Assembly (NCBI GenBank): GCA_034716535.1
Contig: JAYEJW010000641.1
Coordinates: 1-5,029 of the forward strand
Source of the DNA: JAYEJW01 sp034716535
Lineage (GTDB): Bacteria; Pseudomonadota; Gammaproteobacteria; Chromatiales; Chromatiaceae
Direction of reading: 5' to 3'
Length of the DNA: 5,029 bases
Part shown: positions 1 through 5,029 of the stretch, piece after piece
Layout of the letters: every line of letters begins with the position of its first letter
How positions within the stretch are numbered: position 1 is the stretch's first letter
Notes under the pieces: generated by a model
What the model was told of the DNA's origin: nothing
What the model saw: the letters and a program-made list of their open reading frames with translations, nothing else
The model's database searches: none
Made by a program: the position numbers and the translations under genes

Positions 1-916
1 GGACGTCGGCCCCGGGGATGAGGTGATCGTGCCGGCGATGAGCTTCGTGGTCAGCGCCAACGTGGTGCTGCGGGTGGGGGCCCGTCCGCGTTTCGTGGAC
101 GTGGACCCGATCTCGCGCAATCTCTCCGCGGAGTCGGTCGCCGGGGCCCTTACAGCGCGCACCCGCGCCGTGATTCCGGTGCACTTCGCCGGACGCGCCG
201 TGGATCTGGACCCCCTGTATGATCTAGCGCGAGCGAACGGCCTCGTTGTCATCGAGGACGCCGCCCAGGCAATCGGCGCCCGTCACAGGGACCGGCCGGT
301 GGGCGCGTCCGGCAACCCGGTCTGCTTCAGCTTCCATCCCAACAAGAACATCACGACCGTGGAGGGTGGCGCCGTGGCGTTGGCGGACCCACAGATGGCG
401 AAACGTCTGGAACGTATCCGCTTCCACGGCATCGAGAGGGATTCGGACGGCAACCTGGAGGTACCGGAGTGGGGCGGCAAGATGAACCTGCCGGACGTGG
501 GAGCCGCCCTGGGCCTTGCCCAGCTTCCGAGGCTCGACGCCTTCAACGCCAAGCGGCGCGAGCTCGCCGGCCTCTATCTGGAGCGGCTGCCGCGCCATCC
601 GTCGCTCATGGTCCCCGAGGACGTGCCGGGTCACAGTTGGCACATGTTCTGCGTTTGCGTCGATTACGCCGCGGTGGGGACGGACCGGCCGTCCATCCTG
701 GCCGCCCTGCGGGAGCGCGGCATCGCGGCCGGGATCCACTATCCGGCCATTCACCTGTTCGGCCTCTACCGACGCTACGGTTATGCGCGGGGGGATTTCC
801 CGGGGGCGGAGCGCATCGGCGACCAGACCCTGACGCTGCCTCTGTTCCCGGCCATGGAGGGAACGGACGTGGATCGGGTCTGCGCGGTCCTGGAAGAGCT
901 GCTGGGAGGCCGATGA
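1..916 (+). CDS. arnB: ArnB, UDP-4-amino-4-deoxy-L-arabinose aminotransferase (5' partial)
   Basis: PLP-dependent aminotransferase of the DegT/DnrJ/EryC1 family. It transfers an amino group, from glutamate in characterised ArnB, to UDP-4-keto-pentose to give UDP-L-Ara4N in the cytoplasm. The frame is open from base 2 and reads DVGPGDEVIVPAMSFVVSAN, a typical interior stretch, so the gene begins upstream. About 304 codons are visible against roughly 380 in E. coli ArnB, so about 75 N-terminal residues are missing; the GTG at 23 is not a real start. The motif VIEDAAQAIGA carries the Asp that contacts the PLP ring nitrogen (codon 257-259). SFHPNKNITTVEGG carries the Schiff-base Lys (codon 344-346). 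GGKMNLPDV and the C-terminal LPLFPAM also match the family. Other sugar aminotransferases of this fold are possible on motifs alone, but the adjoining arnC, arnA-type and arnD genes settle the assignment. The stop is 1 nt before the arnC start, implying co-transcription and probably translational coupling. Confidence 0.95.
   Translation, partial: DVGPGDEVIVPAMSFVVSANVVLRVGARPRFVDVDPISRNLSAESVAGALTARTRAVIPVHFAGRAVDLDPLYDLARANGLVVIEDAAQAIGARHRDRPVGASGNPVCFSFHPNKNITTVEGGAVALADPQMAKRLERIRFHGIERDSDGNLEVPEWGGKMNLPDVGAALGLAQLPRLDAFNAKRRELAGLYLERLPRHPSLMVPEDVPGHSWHMFCVCVDYAAVGTDRPSILAALRERGIAAGIHYPAIHLFGLYRRYGYARGDFPGAERIGDQTLTLPLFPAMEGTDVDRVCAVLEELLGGR
904..909 (+). promoter_or_regulatory. Ribosome binding site of arnC
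   Basis: GGGAGG lies inside the last codons of arnB, 8 nt before the GTG at 918. It supports the GTG as the arnC start over the nearby ATG at 913, which reads only two codons before a stop. Confidence 0.7.
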
Positions 917-917
917 G

Positions 918-1895
918 GTGAGCGCCGAATCAGAGGCCCCGGCGGTGGAGCTTTCCGTAATCGTCCCCGTCTACAACGAGGAGGCGGTGTTGGGCCGGTT
1001 GTTCGATCGCCTCTATCCGGTGCTGGACGGGCTCGGTGTCGGCTACGAGGCGGTGTTCGTGGACGACGGGAGCCGGGACCGATCGGCGACGCTGCTGCGC
1101 CAGCAGCACAAGCTGCGTCCAGATACCACCCGTGTGGTCCTCCTGCGCAATAATGCGGGCCAGCACGCGGCCATCATGGCGGGTTTCGAGGCCTCGACCG
1201 GAGGCCGCGTCATCACCCTGGACGCGGACCTGCAGAACCCCCCGGAGGAGATCCCGCGGTTGCTCGCGGAGATGGACCGGGGCCACGACTACGTGGGCAC
1301 CGTCCGTCGCAAACGCCAAGACGCCAAGTGGAGGGACCTGGCCTCCAGAGCCATGAACCGCCTACGTGAGCGCATCACCCGCATTCAGATGACCGATCAG
1401 GGCTGCATGCTGCGCGCCTACGACCGGGAGATCGTCGAGGCGGTGCTCGCCTGCGGCGAGGCGCGCACCTTCATCCCGGCCCTTGCCTTTCTCTATGCCG
1501 TCAATCCGAGCGAGATCCTGGTGGAGCATGAGGAACGGGCGGCGGGGGAATCCAAGTACCCCCTGTACAAGCTGATCCATCTCAACTTCGATCTGATGAC
1601 CGGATTCTCGCTGGTGCCGCTGCAGTTCTTCTCCCTCGTCGGCATCGGCATCTCGCTGGCCTCCTTCGCCTTTGTCTTCTACCTGGCCATCAGACGCCTG
1701 GTGATCGGACCCGAGGTAGAGGGCGTGTTCACCCTGTTCGGCATCCTTTTCTTTCTCGCCGGGGTCATCCTGTTCGGTATCGGCCTGCTTGGGGAGTATC
1801 TGGGTCGCGTCTACGAGCAGTCCCGCGGCCGCCCGAATTATCTCGTCCGTGCACACCTGCGACCGGATTGGGATCGTTCGGAGACCGGCGCGTGA
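918..1895 (+). CDS. arnC: ArnC, undecaprenyl-phosphate 4-deoxy-4-formamido-L-arabinose transferase
   Basis: Family 2 (GT-A) glycosyltransferase that moves 4-deoxy-4-formamido-L-arabinose from UDP to undecaprenyl phosphate at the cytoplasmic face of the inner membrane. At 325 residues it is close to E. coli ArnC (about 322). The N-terminal catalytic domain has SVIVPVYNEE (13-22), the nucleotide-binding VDDGS (48-52), GQHAAIMAGF (81-90) and the metal-binding DAD motif in TLDADLQNPPEEIPRL (100-115). Further ArnC-like blocks are VGTVRRKRQD (126-135), QGCMLRAYDR (161-170) and GESKYPLYKLI (210-220). Two hydrophobic segments, about 234-257 and 269-293, are the expected C-terminal membrane helices, followed by LLGEYLGRVYEQ. 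The GTG start has a good ribosome binding site; an in-frame GTG at 945 would give a protein nine residues shorter. The relative GtrB/DPM1 group has a similar layout, but identity across the blocks and the operon context favour ArnC. Confidence 0.96.
   Translation: MSAESEAPAVELSVIVPVYNEEAVLGRLFDRLYPVLDGLGVGYEAVFVDDGSRDRSATLLRQQHKLRPDTTRVVLLRNNAGQHAAIMAGFEASTGGRVITLDADLQNPPEEIPRLLAEMDRGHDYVGTVRRKRQDAKWRDLASRAMNRLRERITRIQMTDQGCMLRAYDREIVEAVLACGEARTFIPALAFLYAVNPSEILVEHEERAAGESKYPLYKLIHLNFDLMTGFSLVPLQFFSLVGIGISLASFAFVFYLAIRRLVIGPEVEGVFTLFGILFFLAGVILFGIGLLGEYLGRVYEQSRGRPNYLVRAHLRPDWDRSETGA
1880..1884 (+). promoter_or_regulatory. Ribosome binding site of the ArnA-type formyltransferase
   Basis: GGAGA near the 3' end of arnC, 7 nt before the GTG at 1892. 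It favours this GTG over the in-frame TTG at 1868, which lies 12 nt upstream of the site. Confidence 0.6.
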
Positions 1896-2824
1896 TCGAT
1901 CGGCCCTCTCGCGCGGTGGTCTTCGCCTACCACAGCGTCGGCGTGCGTGGCCTGTCGGTGTTGCTGAGCCTCGGGGTTTCTGTGCCGCTGGTCCTGAGCC
2001 ACGAGGACGACCCCGACGAGAACCGATGGTTTGACAGTGTTCGCGATCTTTGTCATCGGGCCGGTATCCGCTGCATCACCCCGAGCGACCCGAATGTCGC
2101 AGGGGTCCTCGATGAGCTGCGGGCCTGTGCGCCGGACTGGCTCTTCTCCTTCTACTATCGGAGCATGCTGAGGACCGAGCTGCTGGCGATCCCCGCCCGC
2201 GGCGCCTACAACCTGCACGGGTCCCTGCTGCCCCGCTATCGCGGCCGTGTGCCCGTGAACTGGGCGGTGTTGCACGGGGAGCGGGAGACCGGGGTGAGCC
2301 TGCACCGCATGGTGGAAAAACCTGACGCCGGCGCGCTCGTCGACCAGGAGGCGGTGGCGATTTTGCCGAACGATACCGCTCACGCGGTCTTCCAGAAGCT
2401 GATCTGTGCGGGTGAAACCCTGCTGCTGCGCACGGTACCCCGCATGCTGGCCGGCGGGCATGAGGAGACGCCGATGGACCTCACCGCCGGCAGCTACTTC
2501 GGGGGGCGGCGGCCGGAGGACGGGCGCATCGACTGGAGCCGCACAGCCTGGGAGATCCACAATCTGATTCGCGCGGTGGCGCCCCCCTACCCGGGGGCCT
2601 TTGCCCAAGTAGGGGACCGGCGTCTCGAGATCCTGGGTAGCTGGTACAGGGGCGAGGCGGCGCGCGGTCCAGGGTCGCGTCTGTACTGGGAAGGGGAGGC
2701 CTGCTACGCGGATTGTATCGACGGGCGACGCACCCGGCTGACCCGTTTGGTTTGTGAGGGGCAGGACCTGTCGCGAGACGACTTCCGCGGGCGCTTCGGC
2801 GCCGAGGAGGTCCCGCTTCCCTAA
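1892..2824 (+). CDS. arnA: Stand-alone UDP-L-Ara4N formyltransferase (ArnA N-terminal half)
   Basis: Uses 10-formyltetrahydrofolate to N-formylate UDP-L-Ara4N, giving the substrate of ArnC. The protein has 310 residues and matches the first ~300 residues of E. coli ArnA. It has a Met-tRNA-formyltransferase-like catalytic domain opening with VVFAYHSVGVRGL. The active-site triad is intact: Asn107 and His109 in AYNLHGSLLPRYRG, and Asp145 in EKPDAGALVDQ, equivalent to E. coli N102, H104 and D140. A C-terminal OB-like domain follows from about YFGGRRPEDGRIDW, with IRAVAPPYPGAF. The ORF then stops, with no linker or dehydrogenase domain, so it is the formyltransferase half only. The GTG start overlaps the arnC stop (GTGA), typical of translational coupling; an in-frame TTG at 1868 would add eight residues but is less likely. 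It is not fmt itself: the family-specific sequence and the neighbours point to ArnA. Confidence 0.93.
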   Translation: MIDRPSRAVVFAYHSVGVRGLSVLLSLGVSVPLVLSHEDDPDENRWFDSVRDLCHRAGIRCITPSDPNVAGVLDELRACAPDWLFSFYYRSMLRTELLAIPARGAYNLHGSLLPRYRGRVPVNWAVLHGERETGVSLHRMVEKPDAGALVDQEAVAILPNDTAHAVFQKLICAGETLLLRTVPRMLAGGHEETPMDLTAGSYFGGRRPEDGRIDWSRTAWEIHNLIRAVAPPYPGAFAQVGDRRLEILGSWYRGEAARGPGSRLYWEGEACYADCIDGRRTRLTRLVCEGQDLSRDDFRGRFGAEEVPLP

Positions 2825-2945
2825 GATTTCGCGTCTTCGCGGCTTCGCGTGAACCAACGAGGGGATGAGTGAGGACGTCGGGTTTATTCAGGCGCAGCTG
2901 TACGAGCAGCGCCTCCTTGAAGTAGTCGCAAAGAGCAAAGGATCC
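2825..2945 (+). other. Spacer between the two arnA-type genes
   Basis: A 121-nt spacer in an otherwise closely packed operon. It starts with three tandem 8-nt units TTCGCGTC, TTCGCGGC and TTCGCGTG (2828-2851). An ATG at 2865, directly abutted by GAGGGG, opens a frame of 27 codons running into the dehydrogenase gene without a stop. This could add the N-terminal extension MSEDVGFIQAQLYEQRLLEV plus seven more residues, but homologues of the ArnA dehydrogenase domain begin at the Rossmann strand. I see no convincing terminator hairpin or promoter here. Confidence 0.5.
2828..2851 (+). repeat. Three tandem TTCGCGNN units
   Basis: Three consecutive 8-mers share TTCGCG and differ in the last two bases (TC, GC, TG). 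They begin 4 nt after the formyltransferase stop. From memory only, stretches of this look (TTCGCGTCTTCGCGG-like, followed by GTGAA) recur in intergenic DNA of many bacteria, so this may be a fragment of a dispersed repeat. Only one copy is visible here. Confidence 0.5.
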
Positions 2946-3989
2946 ATGAAAATCCTCATCCTGGGTGTCAACGGCTTCATCGGCCACCATCTGTCGCGCA
3001 AGATCCTCGACGAGACCCAGTGGCAGGTCTTCGGTATGGATATGAACAGGGACAGGGTGGGGGACCTGCTCGATCACGAGCGGTTCCATTACTGCGAGGG
3101 GGATATCACCATCAACAAGGAGTGGGTGGAGTATCACGTCAAGAAGTGCGATGTGGTGCTGCCCCTGGTGGCCATTGCTACCCCCGCCACCTATGTCAAG
3201 AATCCACTGGCGGTGTTCGAGCTGGACTTCGAGGCCAACCTGCCGATCGTCCGAGCCTGTGTGCGCTATCGAAAGCGGGTACTCTTCCCCTCCACGTCGG
3301 AGGTCTACGGTATGTGCACGGACGCGGAGTTTCACCCCTTCGAGTCCAGTCTGGTGCTCGGCCCCATCGCAAAGCCGCGCTGGATCTACTCCTGCGCCAA
3401 ACAACTGCTGGACCGGGTGATCGCCGCATACGGTCAGCAGGAGGGATTGGACTACAGCCTCTTTCGGCCCTTCAACTGGATCGGCTCGGGTCTGGACAGT
3501 CTGCATACCCCAAAGGAGGGGAGCTCCCGGGTAGTGACACAGTTCCTCGGCCATATCGCCCGCGGCGAGTCCATCAAATTGGTGGACGGTGGACAGCAGC
3601 GGCGCAGTTTCACGGATGTCTCCGACGGGATCGCGGCCCTCATGCGCATCATCGAAAACCCGCAGGGCAGGGCGAGCGGACAGGTCTACAACATCGGCAA
3701 TCCGCGCAACGATCTTTCGGTTCGGGAGCTGGCGGAGTTGATGCTGGAGATCGCCCGGGAGTTTCCCGAATACCAGACGGGTGCCGAGCGGGTGGAGCTG
3801 GTGGAGGTCTCCTCCGGCGATTATTACGGCAAAGGCTACCAGGACATCCAGACCCGGGTGCCCTGGATCGGCAATACCAGGAGCGATCTGGGTTGGGAGC
3901 CGCAGGTGAAGGTGCGCGATGCCCTGCGCAATATCTTCGCCGCGTACCGTCATGAGGTGGCGGATGCCCGTGCGCTTATCGATGAGTAG
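2946..3989 (+). CDS. Stand-alone UDP-glucuronate dehydrogenase/decarboxylase (ArnA C-terminal half)
   Basis: Extended short-chain dehydrogenase/reductase that oxidises UDP-glucuronate with NAD+ and decarboxylates it to UDP-4-keto-pentose, the first committed step to L-Ara4N. The 347-residue protein matches the C-terminal domain of E. coli ArnA throughout. It has the NAD-binding GVNGFIG (7-13), VEYHVKKCDVVLPLVAIATP, and FPSTSEVYGM with Thr117, Ser118 and Glu119 (E. coli T432, S433, E434). YSCAK supplies the SDR Tyr148 and Lys152. YYGKGYQDIQTRVP supplies Arg304, equivalent to E. coli R619. All known catalytic residues are therefore present. The ATG at 2946 puts the Rossmann strand at the N-terminus as in the family, but its AAGGA (2938-2942) is only 3 nt away. 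An in-frame ATG at 2865 would add 27 residues. Single-domain enzymes of this type, such as the Ralstonia solanacearum UDP-4-keto-pentose/UDP-xylose synthase, are known, so some UDP-xylose release is possible. Confidence 0.94.
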   Translation: MKILILGVNGFIGHHLSRKILDETQWQVFGMDMNRDRVGDLLDHERFHYCEGDITINKEWVEYHVKKCDVVLPLVAIATPATYVKNPLAVFELDFEANLPIVRACVRYRKRVLFPSTSEVYGMCTDAEFHPFESSLVLGPIAKPRWIYSCAKQLLDRVIAAYGQQEGLDYSLFRPFNWIGSGLDSLHTPKEGSSRVVTQFLGHIARGESIKLVDGGQQRRSFTDVSDGIAALMRIIENPQGRASGQVYNIGNPRNDLSVRELAELMLEIAREFPEYQTGAERVELVEVSSGDYYGKGYQDIQTRVPWIGNTRSDLGWEPQVKVRDALRNIFAAYRHEVADARALIDE

Positions 3990-4090
3990 AAAGGGCGGTT
4001 AACGACGAAACAGGCGTCGGAGGAGTTGGCGCAGGTTCTCGCCTCTGTGGAGGACCGGTATGAGCGCCTTCGGCGGGGGTGAATTTTATC
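3990..4090 (+). other. Spacer before arnD with a short open frame and several Shine-Dalgarno-like sites
   Basis: A 101-nt spacer. The frame of the dehydrogenase stays open after its TAG for 30 codons, to TGA at 4080-4082, and includes ASEELAQVLASVEDRYERLR, a charged, helix-like stretch. Its only plausible starts are TTG 4026 or GTG 4047, so any peptide would be very short. GGAGGAG (4019-4025) and GGAGGA (4049-4054) look like ribosome binding sites; the second is 5 nt before an ATG at 4060 that is out of frame with arnD. A small CGCC/GGCG stem (4065-4075) sits next to the arnD ribosome binding site. No U-tract terminator is seen. Confidence 0.45.
4075..4082 (+). promoter_or_regulatory. Ribosome binding site of arnD
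   Basis: GGGGGTGA differs at one base from GGAGGTGA, the ideal complement of the 16S rRNA 3' end. It lies 8 nt before the GTG at 4091. It contains the alternative GTG at 4079, which argues for 4091 as the real start. Confidence 0.65.
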
Positions 4091-5008
4091 GTGCGTATTT
4101 CGCTGAAGGTCGACGTGGATACCTTGCGCGGGACCCTGGAGGGGGTGCCGGCCTTGCTGAGGTTGTTCGATACTTATCAGATTCGCGCCACTTTTCTGTT
4201 CAGCCTCGGACCGGACCACACCGGACGCGCCCTGCGGCGGGTCTTCCGTCCCGGCTTCCTCAGCAAGGTGCGGCGTACCTCGGTCGCCAGTCACTACGGC
4301 CTCAAGACCCTGATGTACGGCACCCTGCTTCCGGGGCCGGACATCGGCAAGCGGGCGGGGGACGTGATGCGGGCGGTCGCCGAGGCCGGCCACGAGGTGG
4401 GCATTCACTGCTATGACCACATCAAGTGGCAGGACTTCGTCGCCCACCGCGACGAGGCATGGAGCCGGCTGGAAATGGAGCGCGCCGCGGACGCCTTCGA
4501 GCGGGTGTTCGGCCGAAAGGCCCGGGTCCACGGTGCCGCCGGTTGGCAGATCAACCCACATGCGCTGGCGTTGGAGGAGCAAATGGGATTCGACTACGCC
4601 AGCGACACTCGGGGCAGGTGCGCGTTCTACCCGGTGCTCCAGGGCGTGCGTTCGCGCTGTCCGCAGATCCCCACCACCCTGCCGACGCTGGACGAGCTCA
4701 TCGGTCGCGAGGACATTACCGAAGATAACGTCCACGAGTACCTGTTCGCCGAAAGCCAGTACCTATTGCCCGAGGGCCAGGTCTATACCCTTCACGCCGA
4801 GCTCGAGGGCATGAAGCTGCGGCCCGTGATGGAAAGGTTGCTTGTAATGTGGCGGGGTGTACAGGCGGACATTCATCCCATAGCGGATGTCTTCAGGTCC
4901 CTCGACCTCGAAAAGCTGCCTTGCCATCAGGTAGGGTGGGGCGAGCTGCCCGGTCGTTCCGGCTACCTCGCGCTGCAGGGGGCTGCTTGCGATTCCAGGG
5001 ACGGTTGA
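4091..5008 (+). CDS. arnD: ArnD, 4-deoxy-4-formamido-L-arabinose-phosphoundecaprenol deformylase
   Basis: Metal-dependent NodB/polysaccharide-deacetylase-fold enzyme that removes the formyl group from undecaprenyl-phosphate-L-Ara4FN. This makes the ArnC step irreversible and yields the carrier lipid used by ArnT. Read from GTG 4091 it has 305 residues (E. coli about 296) and begins MRISLKVDVDTLRGT, aligning with the E. coli N-terminus. Family blocks in order: VDVDT with Asp8 and Asp10; FSLGPDHTGR; HEVGIHCYDHIKWQ with His106 and Asp109; HGAAGWQINPHAL; DYASDTRGRCAFYPVL; QIPTTLPTLDELIGR; and TLHAELEG with His235, the expected late catalytic His. There is no signal peptide or clear membrane helix, consistent with action at the cytoplasmic face of the inner membrane. 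GTG 4079 would add four residues. A single-base change in the G run at 4075-4079 would instead join the ATG at 4060 to this frame. Confidence 0.95.
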   Translation: MRISLKVDVDTLRGTLEGVPALLRLFDTYQIRATFLFSLGPDHTGRALRRVFRPGFLSKVRRTSVASHYGLKTLMYGTLLPGPDIGKRAGDVMRAVAEAGHEVGIHCYDHIKWQDFVAHRDEAWSRLEMERAADAFERVFGRKARVHGAAGWQINPHALALEEQMGFDYASDTRGRCAFYPVLQGVRSRCPQIPTTLPTLDELIGREDITEDNVHEYLFAESQYLLPEGQVYTLHAELEGMKLRPVMERLLVMWRGVQADIHPIADVFRSLDLEKLPCHQVGWGELPGRSGYLALQGAACDSRDG

Positions 5009-5029
5009 TGCGGTCCTGAAGGCAGCGTA
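5009..5029 (+). other. Unassigned sequence after arnD
   Basis: The last 21 nt hold no recognisable gene. The ATG overlapping the arnD stop (5008-5010) meets a stop after three codons. GAAGG at 5018-5022 could be the ribosome binding site of a gene starting beyond the edge, but this cannot be tested here. Confidence 0.4.

Noticed and set aside
913..921. ATG overlapping the arnB stop (ATGA) as the start of arnC.
   Set aside because: It is in the wrong frame and stops after two codons; GTG 918 is in frame with a proper ribosome binding site.
2828..2851. The tandem 8-mers as a CRISPR-like array or a transcription terminator.
   Set aside because: The units are too short and have no spacers, and they form no stem followed by a U-tract.
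1838..2857. 339-codon minus-strand frame opposite the formyltransferase gene.
   Set aside because: Antisense shadow of a gene with intact catalytic residues; no recognisable protein motif.
2481..3953. 490-codon open frame on the minus strand, opposite the end of the formyltransferase gene and most of the dehydrogenase gene.
   Set aside because: It mirrors strongly recognisable + strand genes, has no recognisable domain, and is rich in Arg, Pro and Gly as expected of antisense frames in GC-rich coding DNA.
4060..4416. 118-codon + strand frame from the ATG at 4060.
   Set aside because: Beyond the first few codons it is only an out-of-frame reading of arnD, with low-complexity Gly/Arg content. 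The start itself is discussed as a finding.
3950..4735. 261-codon minus-strand frame opposite arnD.
   Set aside because: Antisense shadow of arnD with no domain or convincing ribosome binding site.
5008..5019. ATG overlapping the arnD stop as the start of the next gene.
   Set aside because: It meets a TGA after three codons.

Overview
This window lies inside an arn (pmrHFIJ-type) operon. These genes make 4-amino-4-deoxy-L-arabinose (L-Ara4N) and load it onto undecaprenyl phosphate for later transfer to lipid A, the modification behind polymyxin and cationic-peptide resistance. All five genes are on the + strand in the order arnB (5' end cut off by the window edge), arnC, an arnA-type formyltransferase, an arnA-type dehydrogenase/decarboxylase, and arnD. 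This is the enterobacterial arnBCAD order, but ArnA, one fused bifunctional protein in E. coli, is here encoded by two separate genes.

The DNA is GC-rich with strongly GC-biased third positions. Three of the four starts inside the window are read as GTG. The proteins resemble proteobacterial Arn proteins, so a high-GC Gammaproteobacterium (for example Chromatiales-like) or a Betaproteobacterium is plausible. I cannot place it more precisely from sequence alone.

Layout: arnB 1-916; arnC 918-1895, 1 nt after arnB; formyltransferase 1892-2824, overlapping arnC by 4 nt; a 121-nt spacer, 2825-2945, with three tandem TTCGCGNN units and an in-frame upstream ATG; dehydrogenase 2946-3989; a 101-nt spacer, 3990-4090, with several Shine-Dalgarno-like sites and a short open frame ending at the arnD ribosome binding site; arnD 4091-5008; then 21 nt of unassigned sequence. 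No stretch over 300 nt lacks a gene.

Pathway from known family biochemistry: the dehydrogenase oxidises and decarboxylates UDP-glucuronate to UDP-4-keto-pentose; ArnB transaminates it to UDP-L-Ara4N; the formyltransferase N-formylates it; ArnC transfers the formylated sugar to undecaprenyl phosphate; ArnD removes the formyl group. The flippase (ArnE/F) and lipid A transferase (ArnT) are not in the window and would be expected nearby. The operon promoter is also not visible. I see no novel system. The points worth a second look are the split arnA and the two spacers flanking the dehydrogenase gene.
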